Below, one piece after another: positions 8,501 to 16,849 of a DNA stretch of 64,000 nucleotides. The DNA is taken from contig NZ_CP107930.1 in the NCBI RefSeq assembly GCF_036021035.1, positions 1,674,001 to 1,738,000 on the forward strand, given 5' to 3'. The notes beneath the pieces are model-generated. The model searched no databases, had not been told where the DNA came from, and saw nothing but the letters and a program-made list of their open reading frames with translations. Made by a program: the position numbers and the translations under genes. Within the stretch, counting starts at the first letter, position 1. Each line of letters begins with the position of its first letter. The DNA comes from Kineococcus sp. NBC_00420. Lineage in GTDB: Bacteria; Actinomycetota; Actinomycetes; Actinomycetales; Kineococcaceae.

Positions 8501-9384
8501 GCCGCGACCTCCGCGTGCCGGGCCAACCCCGCCTCCGCCACCCCCGGGTGCTCCCGGTACCAGCGCAGGTGGGCTTCGCGGACCTCCGCGTCAGCGACCT
8601 CGCGCCCGGCCACGGTCCAGCCCGGCCGCCCGCTCCCCGCCAGCCCCAGGGCGGACAGGACCTCCGGCAGCACCGGGGCGTGGACGCTGTCCAGCAGGGT
8701 GCGGCCCGGATCGTCGACCGCGGCGGGCAGCCCGCAGGCCCGCAGGACCCGTTCGGCCAGACCGCGAAGGACGTCGTTGCCGGGGTGGTTGATCGTCTGC
8801 GTCGCGCGGGCGCCGGCGGCGAGCAGCAGGTCCGCGACCTCGAGCGCCCCGTGCCGGGCGCAACGCTCCTGCAGTTCCCGCACCGACACCGCGCGCACCT
8901 CCCGCACCGCCTCGGGCGAGGGGACCTCGGGCAGCGGTGGACGCCCGGCGGCCAGCGTCAGGGAACGCAGGTCGTGGTAGGGCACGACCGGTGGTTCACC
9001 GGACTCCGGACTGCGCACGATCACCTGGAACGGGTGCAGCGCAGCCCACCTCAGCACCGGTACGACCACCACCCGCGGGGTGCGCGGGGCACGCGCGGCC
9101 AGCTGCGCCGTGCCCAGCGGCAGGTCGCGGTAGCCGTCGCGCACCGGTTGCGACACGAGGACGTCGACGTGAGCCAGCAGCCGGTCCAGGTGGGGCAGGT
9201 CCGCGGCGGTCAGCTCGTGGACCGGCGGCACCCGCACGGTGCGGACCGGGGAGGAGGGCGTTCCCAGCAGGACCCGCAGGGACTCCGCCTGGCAGTTGCC
9301 GTGGACGAGCACCAGCGGTCGGCCGTCGTGGACGGGCAGGGGCACCAGCCCGTAGAACCCTCCGTAGTGCTCCTCCCTCGTCAC
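8488..9384 (-). CDS. WcbI-type polysaccharide biosynthesis protein
   Basis: A 298-residue protein resembling WcbI, a capsule biosynthesis protein with an acetyltransferase-like fold that binds CoA. The N-terminal motif LVLVHGNCQAESLRVLL (residues about 24-40) with the GNCQ signature is the family hallmark. A second conserved piece, TINHPGNDVLRGLAERVL (about 193-210), has the His-Pro-x-Asn of the family. The GTG at 9384 is preferred over an upstream in-frame ATG at 9537 because it begins at the homologous region and lies 6 bases after TATTGT. It is divergent from the GT4 gene at 9459 and heads a minus-strand run with two glycosyltransferases. Its catalytic role is not settled even in characterised systems. 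Confidence 0.75.
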   Translation of the reverse strand: MTREEHYGGFYGLVPLPVHDGRPLVLVHGNCQAESLRVLLGTPSSPVRTVRVPPVHELTAADLPHLDRLLAHVDVLVSQPVRDGYRDLPLGTAQLAARAPRTPRVVVVPVLRWAALHPFQVIVRSPESGEPPVVPYHDLRSLTLAAGRPPLPEVPSPEAVREVRAVSVRELQERCARHGALEVADLLLAAGARATQTINHPGNDVLRGLAERVLRACGLPAAVDDPGRTLLDSVHAPVLPEVLSALGLAGSGRPGWTVAGREVADAEVREAHLRWYREHPGVAEAGLARHAEVAAVLS

Positions 9385-9396
9385 GGGTTGACAATA
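9385..9396 (-). promoter_or_regulatory. leaderless-type promoter -10 for the WcbI gene
   Basis: On the minus strand TATTGT (9396-9391) is followed by six bases and then the GTG at 9384. There is no ribosome binding site, so the start codon is probably at the 5' end of the message. Confidence 0.5.
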
Positions 9397-9458
9397 GAGG
9401 GACCAGCCCCCGGGGGCCCCCGGAAGCGGAACCGCGCTGGGCGTGCTGTCATCCTCCT

Positions 9459-10691
9459 GTGCTCGACACCCACGCCTCCTCCCACCGGTTCCCGGGAGGA
9501 CTGACCCGTCACCCGGCGCGTCGGACGGCGCAGGCACGGCGCGGACCCTCGGAGCCGCTGCGGATCGCCGTGCTCGGACCGAGCCGTCACCCCGTCGCCG
9601 AGCCGTACGCGGGCGGGCTCGAGTCCTTCGTGGGCACGCTCGTCGACGGGTTGCGCGCCCGGGGTCACCAGGTCATCCTCTTCGCGGGCGCCGGCTCACC
9701 GGGGGTCCAGCCCGAGGTCCTCGGGGGTGGGTCGTGGGCGGCGGACGACCTCGCCCGCACCGACTCGTCGATGCCGGCCGCGGAGTTCATGACCGAGCAC
9801 CACGACCACCTCCGCGTCATGACCGCCCTGCGCACGACCTACGCCGGTCACGTCGACGTCGTGCACAACAACTCGCTGCACTACCTCCCCCTCGCCCTGG
9901 CCGACACGCTGCCGGTACCGGTCGTGACGAGCCTGCACACCCCGCCGACGCCGTGGCTCACGTCCGCGCTGGCCGCGGGCGGCGGATCGGCCGCGTTCAC
10001 CTGCGTCAGCGGTTTCACCGCCGCCCAGTGGTCACCGCACGTCCCGTCGGTGCAGGTCGTCCCGAACGGGGTCGTCCCCCGCCGTTGGCGACTCGGTCCG
10101 GGACGCGGTGGACTCCTCTGGTTCGGCCGGATCGTGCCCGAGAAGGCCCCGCACCTCGCCCTGCGGGCCGCGGCGCTCGCCGGCCGGCACCTGGACCTCG
10201 TCGGACCCGTCGCCGACCCCGCGTACTTCGCCGCCGAGGTGGAACCCCTGCTGGGCCCGGACGCCACCTACCGGGGGCACCTGGGCGGTCACGACCTCAG
10301 CCGGGCGGTCGGCAACGCCTCGGCGGTCCTGGTGACCCCGGTCTGGGACGAGCCGTTCGGGCTGGTCTGCGCGGAGGCGGCCATGTCGGGGACGCCGGTG
10401 GTGGCCTTCGACCGGGGTGGGATCCGTGAGGTGCTGAGCCCGGGCGGAACGACCGCGATGGGTCGCGTCGTGCCGGCCGACGACGTGGCCGCGCTGGCCG
10501 CGGCCGTCGACGACGTCCTGGTGCTGGACCGACGTGAGGTCCGGCGCCACGCGCTGGAGCACCTGTCCTTCGACGGGGTGGTCGACGCCTACGAGCGCCT
10601 CTACGCGAGGGTGCTCGGACGCTGGTCGGACACCACCGAGGGCCGGGTCGAGGGCCGGGTCGAGGACCAGGTCGAGGTCGCCGCGTCGTAG
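9459..10691 (+). CDS. GT4 family glycosyltransferase
   Basis: A 410-residue GT-B glycosyltransferase. After a basic 30-residue leader come the strand RIAVLGPSRHPVAEPYAGGL with the Gly-Gly loop of GT4 enzymes, then VVTSLHTPPTPW and VVPNGV. The donor-binding C-terminal domain has WFGRIVPEKAPHLAL and the family motif WDEPFGLVCAEAAMSGTPVV with its two Glu residues (about 302-310). The GTG at 9459 has no obvious ribosome binding site, so the precise start is less certain than the family. The gene ends in a 12-base tandem repeat encoding EGRVEGRVEDQVEV. Its 3' end overlaps the convergent glycosyltransferase gene by 91 bases. Confidence 0.85.
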   Translation: MLDTHASSHRFPGGLTRHPARRTAQARRGPSEPLRIAVLGPSRHPVAEPYAGGLESFVGTLVDGLRARGHQVILFAGAGSPGVQPEVLGGGSWAADDLARTDSSMPAAEFMTEHHDHLRVMTALRTTYAGHVDVVHNNSLHYLPLALADTLPVPVVTSLHTPPTPWLTSALAAGGGSAAFTCVSGFTAAQWSPHVPSVQVVPNGVVPRRWRLGPGRGGLLWFGRIVPEKAPHLALRAAALAGRHLDLVGPVADPAYFAAEVEPLLGPDATYRGHLGGHDLSRAVGNASAVLVTPVWDEPFGLVCAEAAMSGTPVVAFDRGGIREVLSPGGTTAMGRVVPADDVAALAAAVDDVLVLDRREVRRHALEHLSFDGVVDAYERLYARVLGRWSDTTEGRVEGRVEDQVEVAAS

Positions 10692-11533
10692 GCGGCCAGT
10701 CCCCTCTCCTGGAACTCCGCCAGCCAGCCCTCCATCGGGAACCACCCCCACCGCCGGTGGAACACCGCGGCGTTGCGCAGGACGGCCTCCAGGTGCTGGA
10801 CCGGTGGTCGCTGCGTGGGGTGGTGCTGGTGGTAGGCCTGCGCCCCGCCCACCCAGTGCAGCGCGCCGCCCATCGACCGCACCGTCGCGGCGACGTCGGT
10901 GTCCTCACCGCCGTAGCCGCGGAACTCCTCGCAGAAACCCCCGAACCGGCGCCAGTCCGCCGCCGTCGTGGCGAAGGAGAGCGACCAGAACAACCACCAC
11001 TGCGACTCGTCGGCGAGGACCACCTCACCGGCCGCCGGGACGGGTCGCGCCGGGTGCGGATCGGCTGCGGCGGAGAGGCCTTCGAGGTCGCGGACGGACC
11101 GCACCACGACACCGGGCGGGAGGTAGGCGACGGTCCCGCACCACAACGCGGGCCCCGCGTCGGCTGCGCCGCGGGCGACCGCCCGTTCGTAGGCGGCGAG
11201 AGTGCCGGGCGCCGGGACGCAGTCGACGTCCAGCAGGACCAGGAGTTCCGCACCCCGACGGACGGCCTCGGCCGCGGCGGCGTTCCGCGCCCGGGCCAGC
11301 GGGAGTTCCCCGTCCGGCCCGACGGGGACGTCGACGACGACGACCTCGCAGGTCCCGGGCCGGTCGAACTCGGCGACGACCTCGCCCACGGCCGGGTCAC
11401 CCATGGCCGCGACGACGTGCCAGCGCGGCGTGGAGGTGCTGCGCTGCAACCCGATCAGCTGACCGCGGAGGTGGTCGTGGCGACCCGCGACGATCGTGAG
11501 GACCGCGGTGGCCAGGACGGCGGTGGCGTTCAC
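10601..11533 (-). CDS. family 2 glycosyltransferase, galactosyltransferase-like
   Basis: A 310-residue GT-A enzyme. The DxD is in LLVLLDVDCVPAPGTL (residues about 95-110), and the acceptor-side ED box is FRGYGGEDTDVAATV (about 212-226), the same YGGED motif as in the gene at 6199. The region FWSLSFATTAADWRRFGGF is typical of the galactosyltransferase C-terminal family. The GTG at 11533 overlaps the upstream stop by 4 bases and has a GGGAGGG ribosome binding site. The last 30 residues (Ser/Thr/Arg-rich, TSTWSSTRPSTRPS) come from the strand opposite the tandem repeat in the convergent gene and are probably dispensable. Confidence 0.85.
   Translation of the reverse strand: MNATAVLATAVLTIVAGRHDHLRGQLIGLQRSTSTPRWHVVAAMGDPAVGEVVAEFDRPGTCEVVVVDVPVGPDGELPLARARNAAAAEAVRRGAELLVLLDVDCVPAPGTLAAYERAVARGAADAGPALWCGTVAYLPPGVVVRSVRDLEGLSAAADPHPARPVPAAGEVVLADESQWWLFWSLSFATTAADWRRFGGFCEEFRGYGGEDTDVAATVRSMGGALHWVGGAQAYHQHHPTQRPPVQHLEAVLRNAAVFHRRWGWFPMEGWLAEFQERGLAAYDAATSTWSSTRPSTRPSVVSDQRPSTLA
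10638..10673 (+). repeat. 12-base tandem repeat in overlapping gene ends
   Basis: Three consecutive 12-base units (GAGGGCCGGGTC twice, then GAGGACCAGGTC) at 10638-10673. They encode the repeated tripeptide-like end of the plus-strand GT4 protein and Ser/Thr/Arg-rich sequence on the other strand. In-frame unit gain or loss would change both proteins. Confidence 0.85.
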
Positions 11534-12510
11534 GCGCCACCCTCCCGGTCCGCGAGGTCGTCGAGGAACCGCGCCGCCCGGGCCGCCCCGTCGCCGGGCG
11601 CCCAGCGCTTCCAGGGTCCCGCGCCGACGGCGCGGGCCTCGACCAGGAGTTCCGGCCAGGCTCGGGGTTCCGGCCACTCGTCGAGGGCCGTGATCCCTTC
11701 GGCGCGCAGGAGTGCCGCCCGGCGGCGCTGTTCACCGAAGGGACGTTCCTGGGCCACGACGACGGCCGCCCGCCGCGCGGCCGCGACCTCCGCCACCGCG
11801 TTGTGACCGCCGTGGACGACGACGACCTCGTTGCGCTGCAACGCGTCCCAGACGTCGACCGGCCGGTCCCCACGACCGGGGACGAGGTACTCCCAGGTCC
11901 AGCCCGGCGTCGCCTCGCGGGCGCGCCGGAAGTCGTCGTCGCTGACGTCGCGGCCTCCGCTGCCCCAGAGGACGAGCACGGTGCCCGGAACGGGTTCGAC
12001 GGTGGGGCGCCCGTCGAAGCGCGAGAACGCGCCCACGTGCACGACCGGGGTCCCCGACCCCGGGGACGGGTCCGCGGGTTCCGGCCACGGGGCCAGCAGG
12101 GCCCGGGCGACGTCGCGGCCCAGCCGGTGCGCGGGGTCGTCACGGTCCCCCAGCATCGCCGCCACGACGACGGGGACCCCGCACAACCGGGCCAGCAGCG
12201 CCACCTCGACGGAGACGTCGACGACCACGAGCGCCGGCCGGGCCGTCGCGATCCACGTCGCGATGCGGGCGGTGCGCGCGGCCAGCCCCGGGTGGTGCGC
12301 GGGAACCCAGTGCAACCGCCCCCCGGCGTCGACGCGGCTGCGGTCGAGGGGTTCGGTGTCGTCCCGTTCGAGCTGCACCCACTCCCCGTCCCAGTCCGCC
12401 GGCCGCGGGGCCGAGGAGAGCGCCGTCACCGGGGTGCGCAGGTGCCCGGCGACCGCCCGCAGCCGCTGCACGTGGCCGGAACCCTGGTGGTGGGCGTACC
12501 AGCCGATCAC
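11530..12510 (-). CDS. MurG/GT28-like glycosyltransferase
   Basis: A 326-residue protein with a two-domain GT-B layout. It begins VIGWYAHHQGSGHVQRLRAV, the Gly-rich N-terminal loop with GSGH seen in MurG-like and related predicted glycosyltransferases. The C-terminal half has VVVVHGGHNAVAEVAAARRA (about 249-268), the GGH/GHN motif that binds the donor sugar, followed by VAQERPFGEQ. The GTG at 12510 overlaps the preceding stop by 4 bases. No transmembrane segment is seen. It belongs to a four-gene coupled minus-strand run (13607 to 10601). Donor and acceptor are unknown. Confidence 0.75.
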   Translation of the reverse strand: MIGWYAHHQGSGHVQRLRAVAGHLRTPVTALSSAPRPADWDGEWVQLERDDTEPLDRSRVDAGGRLHWVPAHHPGLAARTARIATWIATARPALVVVDVSVEVALLARLCGVPVVVAAMLGDRDDPAHRLGRDVARALLAPWPEPADPSPGSGTPVVHVGAFSRFDGRPTVEPVPGTVLVLWGSGGRDVSDDDFRRAREATPGWTWEYLVPGRGDRPVDVWDALQRNEVVVVHGGHNAVAEVAAARRAAVVVAQERPFGEQRRRAALLRAEGITALDEWPEPRAWPELLVEARAVGAGPWKRWAPGDGAARAARFLDDLADREGGA

Positions 12511-13607
12511 CGCGTCACCCCGACCCCACCCTCGACGACCCCACTCGTGACACGCTCCCGGACGGCCCGGTACAGGTCCCGGTGCGCGCGTGCGATCTCC
12601 AGCCGCTGCGCCGACCGACCCGCCGCGGTGGCCCCGGGAACGCCCGCGAGCGCGCGCCGCAACCCCGTCAGCACGGACTCCACGTCGTGCAGGTCCACCT
12701 GCTCCAGCGGGTGCTGCTCGGCGAGGAAACCCGCTCGGCCGGCCAGGACGGCGACCCCGAGGTCGTGGCAGAGTTCCAGCCAGCCCGAATGGGTCCCGTG
12801 GCCGTAGGCGACGACCGAGACGTCGAGGTCGAGCAGGTAGTCGAGGAGTTCCTCGTCGTCGAAGCGTCCGTGCACCCGCAGGTCGATGCGTCCCTGCTCC
12901 GCGGCGGCCCGCAACCACGCCGTGAGTTCCGCGTCGTGGCGGGGGAAGTCGGGGCGCAGCGCCTCGTCGTGGACGTCGACGCGCAACCGGGCCCCGGGAA
13001 CCCGGGCCACCGCGTCGGCCAGGGTCCGCACCGCGGGCAGGGCCAGCAGGTTCGCCCGCAGGCTCTTGAGGTGCAGCCCGACCACGGGTGCGGGGTGGGC
13101 GGGACGCGGGGTCCCGATGCGTTCCGGCGGCGCGAGGTGCGGGTGCGGGACGACCACCGGCGTGCGACCCCACCGGTCCTGGACCGCCTGCGCCGCACCG
13201 GGCGTCAACGTCAGGACACCGTCGGCGGCCGGGACCAGGACGTCGAGCAGGCGGTGGTACCCGGACTGGTCCAGGAGGTGCGGGTTCTCCAGGTCGTGCA
13301 CGGTGAGGACGAGGGCCTTCCCGGTGCCCCGCAGCGCGTCCACCAGGTCCTGGAGCTGCGCCGGGGTGCGCGACTCGAACCCGAAGTGCAGGTGCAGGAC
13401 GTCGAACTCCTCGGCGTGCCCGACCACCCACGCGGCGTCGAGCGCCCGCGACGGTGCCCAGACGCCCGACGGCGCGGGTTCCGGTACCACGGTGACGTCC
13501 GGGACCCGTGCGTCCTGCACGTTGGCGACGTAACCGTGCCCACCCGGGACGTGCAGCACCCGGACGGCCCGCGCGGTCGTCGCCTCGTTGATCTCCACGG
13601 CAGTCAT
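12507..13607 (-). CDS. glycosyltransferase (GT-B, GT4-like)
   Basis: A 366-residue protein. The N-terminus RAVRVLHVPGGHGYVANV is followed by VLHLHFGFE and LVLTVHDLENPHLL, a pattern common in GT4 enzymes. The middle has VVVPHPHLAPPERIG, the linker between the two domains. The C-terminal domain contains DLDVSVVAYGHGTHSGWLEL (about 276-295), equivalent to the donor-binding segment, with GTHSGW in place of the usual Glu-containing motif. The ATG at 13607 is preferred to an in-frame start at 13856, which would overlap the next gene. It is coupled to the MurG-like gene by a 4-base overlap. Glycosyltransferase is likely; the substrate is unknown. Confidence 0.75.
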   Translation of the reverse strand: MTAVEINEATTARAVRVLHVPGGHGYVANVQDARVPDVTVVPEPAPSGVWAPSRALDAAWVVGHAEEFDVLHLHFGFESRTPAQLQDLVDALRGTGKALVLTVHDLENPHLLDQSGYHRLLDVLVPAADGVLTLTPGAAQAVQDRWGRTPVVVPHPHLAPPERIGTPRPAHPAPVVGLHLKSLRANLLALPAVRTLADAVARVPGARLRVDVHDEALRPDFPRHDAELTAWLRAAAEQGRIDLRVHGRFDDEELLDYLLDLDVSVVAYGHGTHSGWLELCHDLGVAVLAGRAGFLAEQHPLEQVDLHDVESVLTGLRRALAGVPGATAAGRSAQRLEIARAHRDLYRAVRERVTSGVVEGGVGVTR

Positions 13608-13639
13608 GGTGCGGGTTCCCGGGCGCTCGCGCGAGCTCG

Positions 13640-14287
13640 TCAGGCGGTGCGGCAGGGTGCGGGACAGGAGGACAGAGCGTCGATCAGCTTGCTGATGCGG
13701 CGGACGTGGTGCAGCGTCACGCCGTGCGCGAGGAGCGCCGTCGGCAGCAGGGTCCGGCGCTCCGGGGCGATGCGCTCCAGGACCGCGAGGGTGTGCTCCG
13801 GTGCCGCGAGCAGACCGTGCTCCTCGGAGGCGAGCAGCGCGACGGTGTCCAGCCACGGCTCGTCGGCGGGTTCCGTGCGCCCGGCGGGTGCTCCGGGGTC
13901 GCCGAGGTCCAGGGGCGCCACCACCGAGGCCCAGCCGCGCAGCTGTCCCGCGGCACCCTCGACGACGACCAGCGACGCGCCGTGGGCCCGCTGGACGGCC
14001 AGGTGCAGGGCGGCCGGGTCGGGGCAGTAGGCGAGGACCGGCACCCCCCGGGCCCCACCGGTGCTCATCCGCGGCGTCGCCGCGGTGTGCCGCCGGGCGA
14101 AGGCGAGCAGACGCTGGTTGACCGTCACCGTGACCTTGTCGTTGGTCACGAGCAGGCTCCGCGCACCGGACTCGGCGCCGCGCTGCTCGATCCAGGCGAT
14201 CGCCGCGTCCGCGGCGGCGTCCCGTGGCCCGGCCTCGCGGAAGGGGACCCAGGCCGCGCGGTAGGTCGGCGGGATCCGGATCGGCAC
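13640..14287 (-). CDS. conserved actinobacterial protein of unknown function
   Basis: A 215-residue cytoplasmic protein. The first third (PIRIPPTYRAAWVPFREAGP and RSLLVTNDKVTVTVNQRLLAF) looks like a P-loop-free alpha/beta fold, and the centre has VPVLAYCPDPAALHLAVQRA and SLVVVEGAAGQLRGWASVVA, two buried strands with short loops, which suggests a Rossmann-like sheet. I do not recognise a family. It is the first gene of the minus-strand glycan run, 32 bases ahead of the GT-B glycosyltransferase, so a supporting or regulatory role in that pathway is possible. The GTG at 14287 lies six bases after TAGGTT and has no close ribosome binding site, suggesting a leaderless message for the operon. Confidence 0.7.
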   Translation of the reverse strand: MPIRIPPTYRAAWVPFREAGPRDAAADAAIAWIEQRGAESGARSLLVTNDKVTVTVNQRLLAFARRHTAATPRMSTGGARGVPVLAYCPDPAALHLAVQRAHGASLVVVEGAAGQLRGWASVVAPLDLGDPGAPAGRTEPADEPWLDTVALLASEEHGLLAAPEHTLAVLERIAPERRTLLPTALLAHGVTLHHVRRISKLIDALSSCPAPCRTA

Positions 14288-14299
14288 GAAGTCAACCTA
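14288..14299 (-). promoter_or_regulatory. leaderless-type promoter -10 for the glycan run
   Basis: On the minus strand TAGGTT (14299-14294) is followed by GACTTC and the GTG at 14287. It would drive the unknown gene and the glycosyltransferases downstream to 10601. Confidence 0.5.
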
Positions 14300-14416
14300 A
14301 CCTCCGCCCGGACCGGCCGCACCCACGACTCACGCGTCCGGCGGCGCGCGCAGGGCGGGCCGGGGACGGGGCGAGCGGTAGCCTCGCGCCACCAGTCCGC
14401 GGCTCGAGGGGAACCA

Positions 14417-15601
14417 GTGCAACTCGCGCAACGCGCCGAGACCGTCCAGCCGTTCCACGCCCTGGCCTTCGGCGAGCAGGCGGCGGTCCTCGAGGCGCAG
14501 GGCCACCACGTGGTGCGGCTCAGCATCGGGGAACCGGACTTCGGGGCCCCGCCGGCCGTGCGCGAGGCCATGCGGCAGGTGATGGACGGCCGTCCTCTCC
14601 CCTACACCCCGTCGATGGGTTCTCCCGCGCTGCGCCGGGCGATCGCGGGCTTCTACCGGGACCGGCACGGCGTCGAGGTGGACCCCGCGCGGATCGTCGT
14701 CACCTCCGGCGCGTCCAGCGCCCTGCTGCTGGTGCTGGCCGCGACGACCGACCCGGGGTCCGAGGTCGTGATGGCCGACCCGTCCTACCCCTGCAACCGG
14801 CAGATGGTGGAGACCTTCGGCGGGGTCGTCGTCACGGTGCCCACCACCGCGGCGTCGCGCTACCAGCTCGACCCGGGCGGCGTCGAGCGGGCGTGGACCG
14901 AGCGCACCCGCAGCGTCATGGTCGCCACGCCGTCCAACCCGACGGGGACGTCGATCCCGTTCGCGCAGTTGAGCGAGATCTGCGAGCAGGCGCGGGCCCG
15001 GGGGGCCTGGCGGATCGTCGACGAGATCTACCTCGACCTCTCCGACCCGGCGCCCGACGGCGCGGCGCCGCGGACGGTGCTCTCCGTCGACCCGGACGCG
15101 ATCGTCGTCAACAGCTTCTCCAAGTACTTCGGCATGACCGGTTGGCGGCTGGGCTGGGCGGTCCTGCCGGCCGGGCTCGTCCCCGCGGTCGAGAAGCTCG
15201 CGATGAACTACTTCCTCTGCGCCTCCGCACCCGCGCAGCAGGCGGCGCTCGCCTGCTTCACCCCGGAGACCCTGGCCCTGTGCGAGGAGCGACGCCTCGA
15301 GCTCGGGGAGCGCCGCCGGATCGTGCTGACCGGGCTGGCCGGGATCGGGCTCCCCGTCCCCGTCGAACCCGACGGCGCGTTCTACGTCTACTTCGACGTC
15401 AGCGGGACCGGCCTGGGCGCCTGGGAGTTCTGCGAGCAGGCCCTGCAGCGGGCGCACGTGGCGCTGACGCCGGGTCGTGACTTCGGGGAGGCGACCGCCG
15501 AGACCCACGTCCGGTTGTCCTACGCCGCCTCGCGCGAAGAACTCCGTGAGGGCATCAGCCGACTGGGACGGTTCCTGGGTCTCCTCGGCGACGCCTCCTG
15601 A
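14417..15601 (+). CDS. PLP-dependent class I/II aminotransferase
   Basis: A 394-residue fold-type I aminotransferase. Visible landmarks are the N-terminal LSIGEPDFGAPPAVREAM, the cofactor-phosphate region TSGASSALLL, the substrate motif MVATPSNPTGTS with Asn (about 176-187), the Asp-x-x-Tyr of WRIVDEIYLDL, and the Schiff-base lysine in NSFSKYFGMTGWRLGW (about 236-251). A C-terminal Arg is in HVRLSYAAS. The GTG at 14417 has GAGGGGAA seven bases upstream. The pattern fits aspartate or aromatic aminotransferases of the AspC/DapL-like group; the amino donor cannot be fixed. It is divergent from the unknown gene at 14287 and is probably unrelated to the glycan run. Confidence 0.85.
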   Translation: MQLAQRAETVQPFHALAFGEQAAVLEAQGHHVVRLSIGEPDFGAPPAVREAMRQVMDGRPLPYTPSMGSPALRRAIAGFYRDRHGVEVDPARIVVTSGASSALLLVLAATTDPGSEVVMADPSYPCNRQMVETFGGVVVTVPTTAASRYQLDPGGVERAWTERTRSVMVATPSNPTGTSIPFAQLSEICEQARARGAWRIVDEIYLDLSDPAPDGAAPRTVLSVDPDAIVVNSFSKYFGMTGWRLGWAVLPAGLVPAVEKLAMNYFLCASAPAQQAALACFTPETLALCEERRLELGERRRIVLTGLAGIGLPVPVEPDGAFYVYFDVSGTGLGAWEFCEQALQRAHVALTPGRDFGEATAETHVRLSYAASREELREGISRLGRFLGLLGDAS

Positions 15602-15758
15602 CCACCGGGTCCAGCCCACTGCCGAGGGGCGGGACCGGGAACCGCCGGGGCTGGGTCCCGCGCACCCGGCGTTGCCGGGCTGCCGCCTCGCGCTCGGCGA
15701 GGAGCAACGCACGCCGCACGGCCCTCCCGGGGTCCGGCGGGGGCGGGATCGTCAGCAT
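15555..15758 (-). CDS. possible small basic protein
   Basis: A 67-residue open frame beginning at an ATG with a good GGAG ribosome binding site six bases upstream. It reads MLTIPPPPDPGRAVRRALLL and ends in an Arg-rich stretch (VVRRRRRGD). The last 47 bases overlap the 3' end of the aminotransferase gene. It is the only plausible gene in the 335 bases between the aminotransferase and the peptidase; the rest (15759-15936) shows no clear signal. Composition is close to that expected of a chance frame at this GC, so the call is weak. Confidence 0.3.
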   Translation of the reverse strand: MLTIPPPPDPGRAVRRALLLAEREAAARQRRVRGTQPRRFPVPPLGSGLDPVVRRRRRGDPGTVPVG

Positions 15759-15936
15759 CGTTCTCCACAGGTGCGGTCGGGCGTGGTCACCGAACGGTAG
15801 GACGACTTCGGCTCTGCCGCAGGCCGAACGCTCCTGCGTACCAGCCCGGTCACGGAACGCGACGAACACCTCTGGAGTGGTGCGCCGCCCGGGGGCACAG
15901 CATGCTCGATCCCGTGACGAACCCTGTGATGCTCCC

Positions 15937-16842
15937 GTGAGGTACCGCGGCGACGCCCGCCTCGACACCGGCAACGTGCAGGACCGCCGCGGCGGCGGGG
16001 GCGGGCGGGCCGTCGCCCTGGGTGGGGGTGGGCTGGGGATCGTGGGCGTCCTCGTCCTCGTCCTGTTCCAGGTCCTCGGCGGGCAGGGCGGCTCGTCGCC
16101 GCAGTCGGCGAGCGTGCTGGACGGGCTCGGGTCGGGGCAGAGCGCCGACGGGTCCGAGCTCGCGGCGTCCTGCCGCACCGGCGAGGACGCGAACCAGAAG
16201 GAGGAGTGTGCCCTCGTCGCCGACATCGACTCGATCCAGACCTACTGGGGCGGGGTGCTGGGCGGCAACTACACGGAGACCGACACCGTGTTCTTCTCCG
16301 GGTCCGTCTCGACGGGGTGCGGGGCGGCGTCCTCGGGGACCGGCCCGTTCTACTGCCCGGCCGACCGGCTCGTCTACGTGGACCTGTCCTTCTTCGACGA
16401 ACTGCGGACCCGGTTCGGCGCCGAAGGCGGGACGTTCGTGAACGCCTACGTCCTCGCCCACGAGTACGGGCACCACGTGCAGGACCTGCTGGGCACCAGC
16501 GACTCCGTCCAGGCCGGGGTGAGCGGACCGGACAGCGGCAGCGTCCGGCTGGAGCTGCAGGCGGACTGCTACGCGGGGACGTGGGCCAACCACGCGACGA
16601 CGGTGCCGGACGACTCGGGCGGCCCGCTCATCGAGGAACTCACCGACGACGACGTCGCCCGCGCCCTGGACACGGCGGCACGCATCGGCGACGACTTCAT
16701 CCAGACGAACCTCGGCGACGGCAGCACCGACCCCGGCTCCTACACGCACGGCACCTCGGAGCAGCGGCAACGCTGGTTCACCACGGGTTTCCGGGGTGGG
16801 GACCCGGCGCAGTGCGACACGTTCGCGACGACGACGCTCTGA
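15937..16842 (+). CDS. neutral zinc metallopeptidase (YpfJ type), membrane-anchored
   Basis: A 301-residue protein of the YpfJ/KPN_02809 zinc peptidase family. A short basic cytoplasmic N-terminus is followed by one membrane helix (about 28-47) and an extracytoplasmic catalytic domain. The zinc motif HExxH is HEYGHH at about 175-180, preceded by FVNAYVLA, and the third ligand region is LELQADCYAGTWA (about 205-217) with its Glu/Asp. Four cysteines at 79, 91, 128 and 140 may form disulfides. The GTG at 15937 is chosen because the family starts with the VRYRGDARLDTGNVQDRR segment; no good ribosome binding site is seen. The natural substrate is unknown. Confidence 0.85.
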   Translation: MRYRGDARLDTGNVQDRRGGGGGRAVALGGGGLGIVGVLVLVLFQVLGGQGGSSPQSASVLDGLGSGQSADGSELAASCRTGEDANQKEECALVADIDSIQTYWGGVLGGNYTETDTVFFSGSVSTGCGAASSGTGPFYCPADRLVYVDLSFFDELRTRFGAEGGTFVNAYVLAHEYGHHVQDLLGTSDSVQAGVSGPDSGSVRLELQADCYAGTWANHATTVPDDSGGPLIEELTDDDVARALDTAARIGDDFIQTNLGDGSTDPGSYTHGTSEQRQRWFTTGFRGGDPAQCDTFATTTL

Positions 16843-16849
16843 ACGACGG

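Noticed and set aside
9388-9393. TTGACA as a plus-strand -35 for the GT4 gene
   Set aside because: No -10 hexamer lies 16-19 bases downstream (the sequence there is CGGGGGCCCC), and the same bases are better explained as the minus-strand -10 region.
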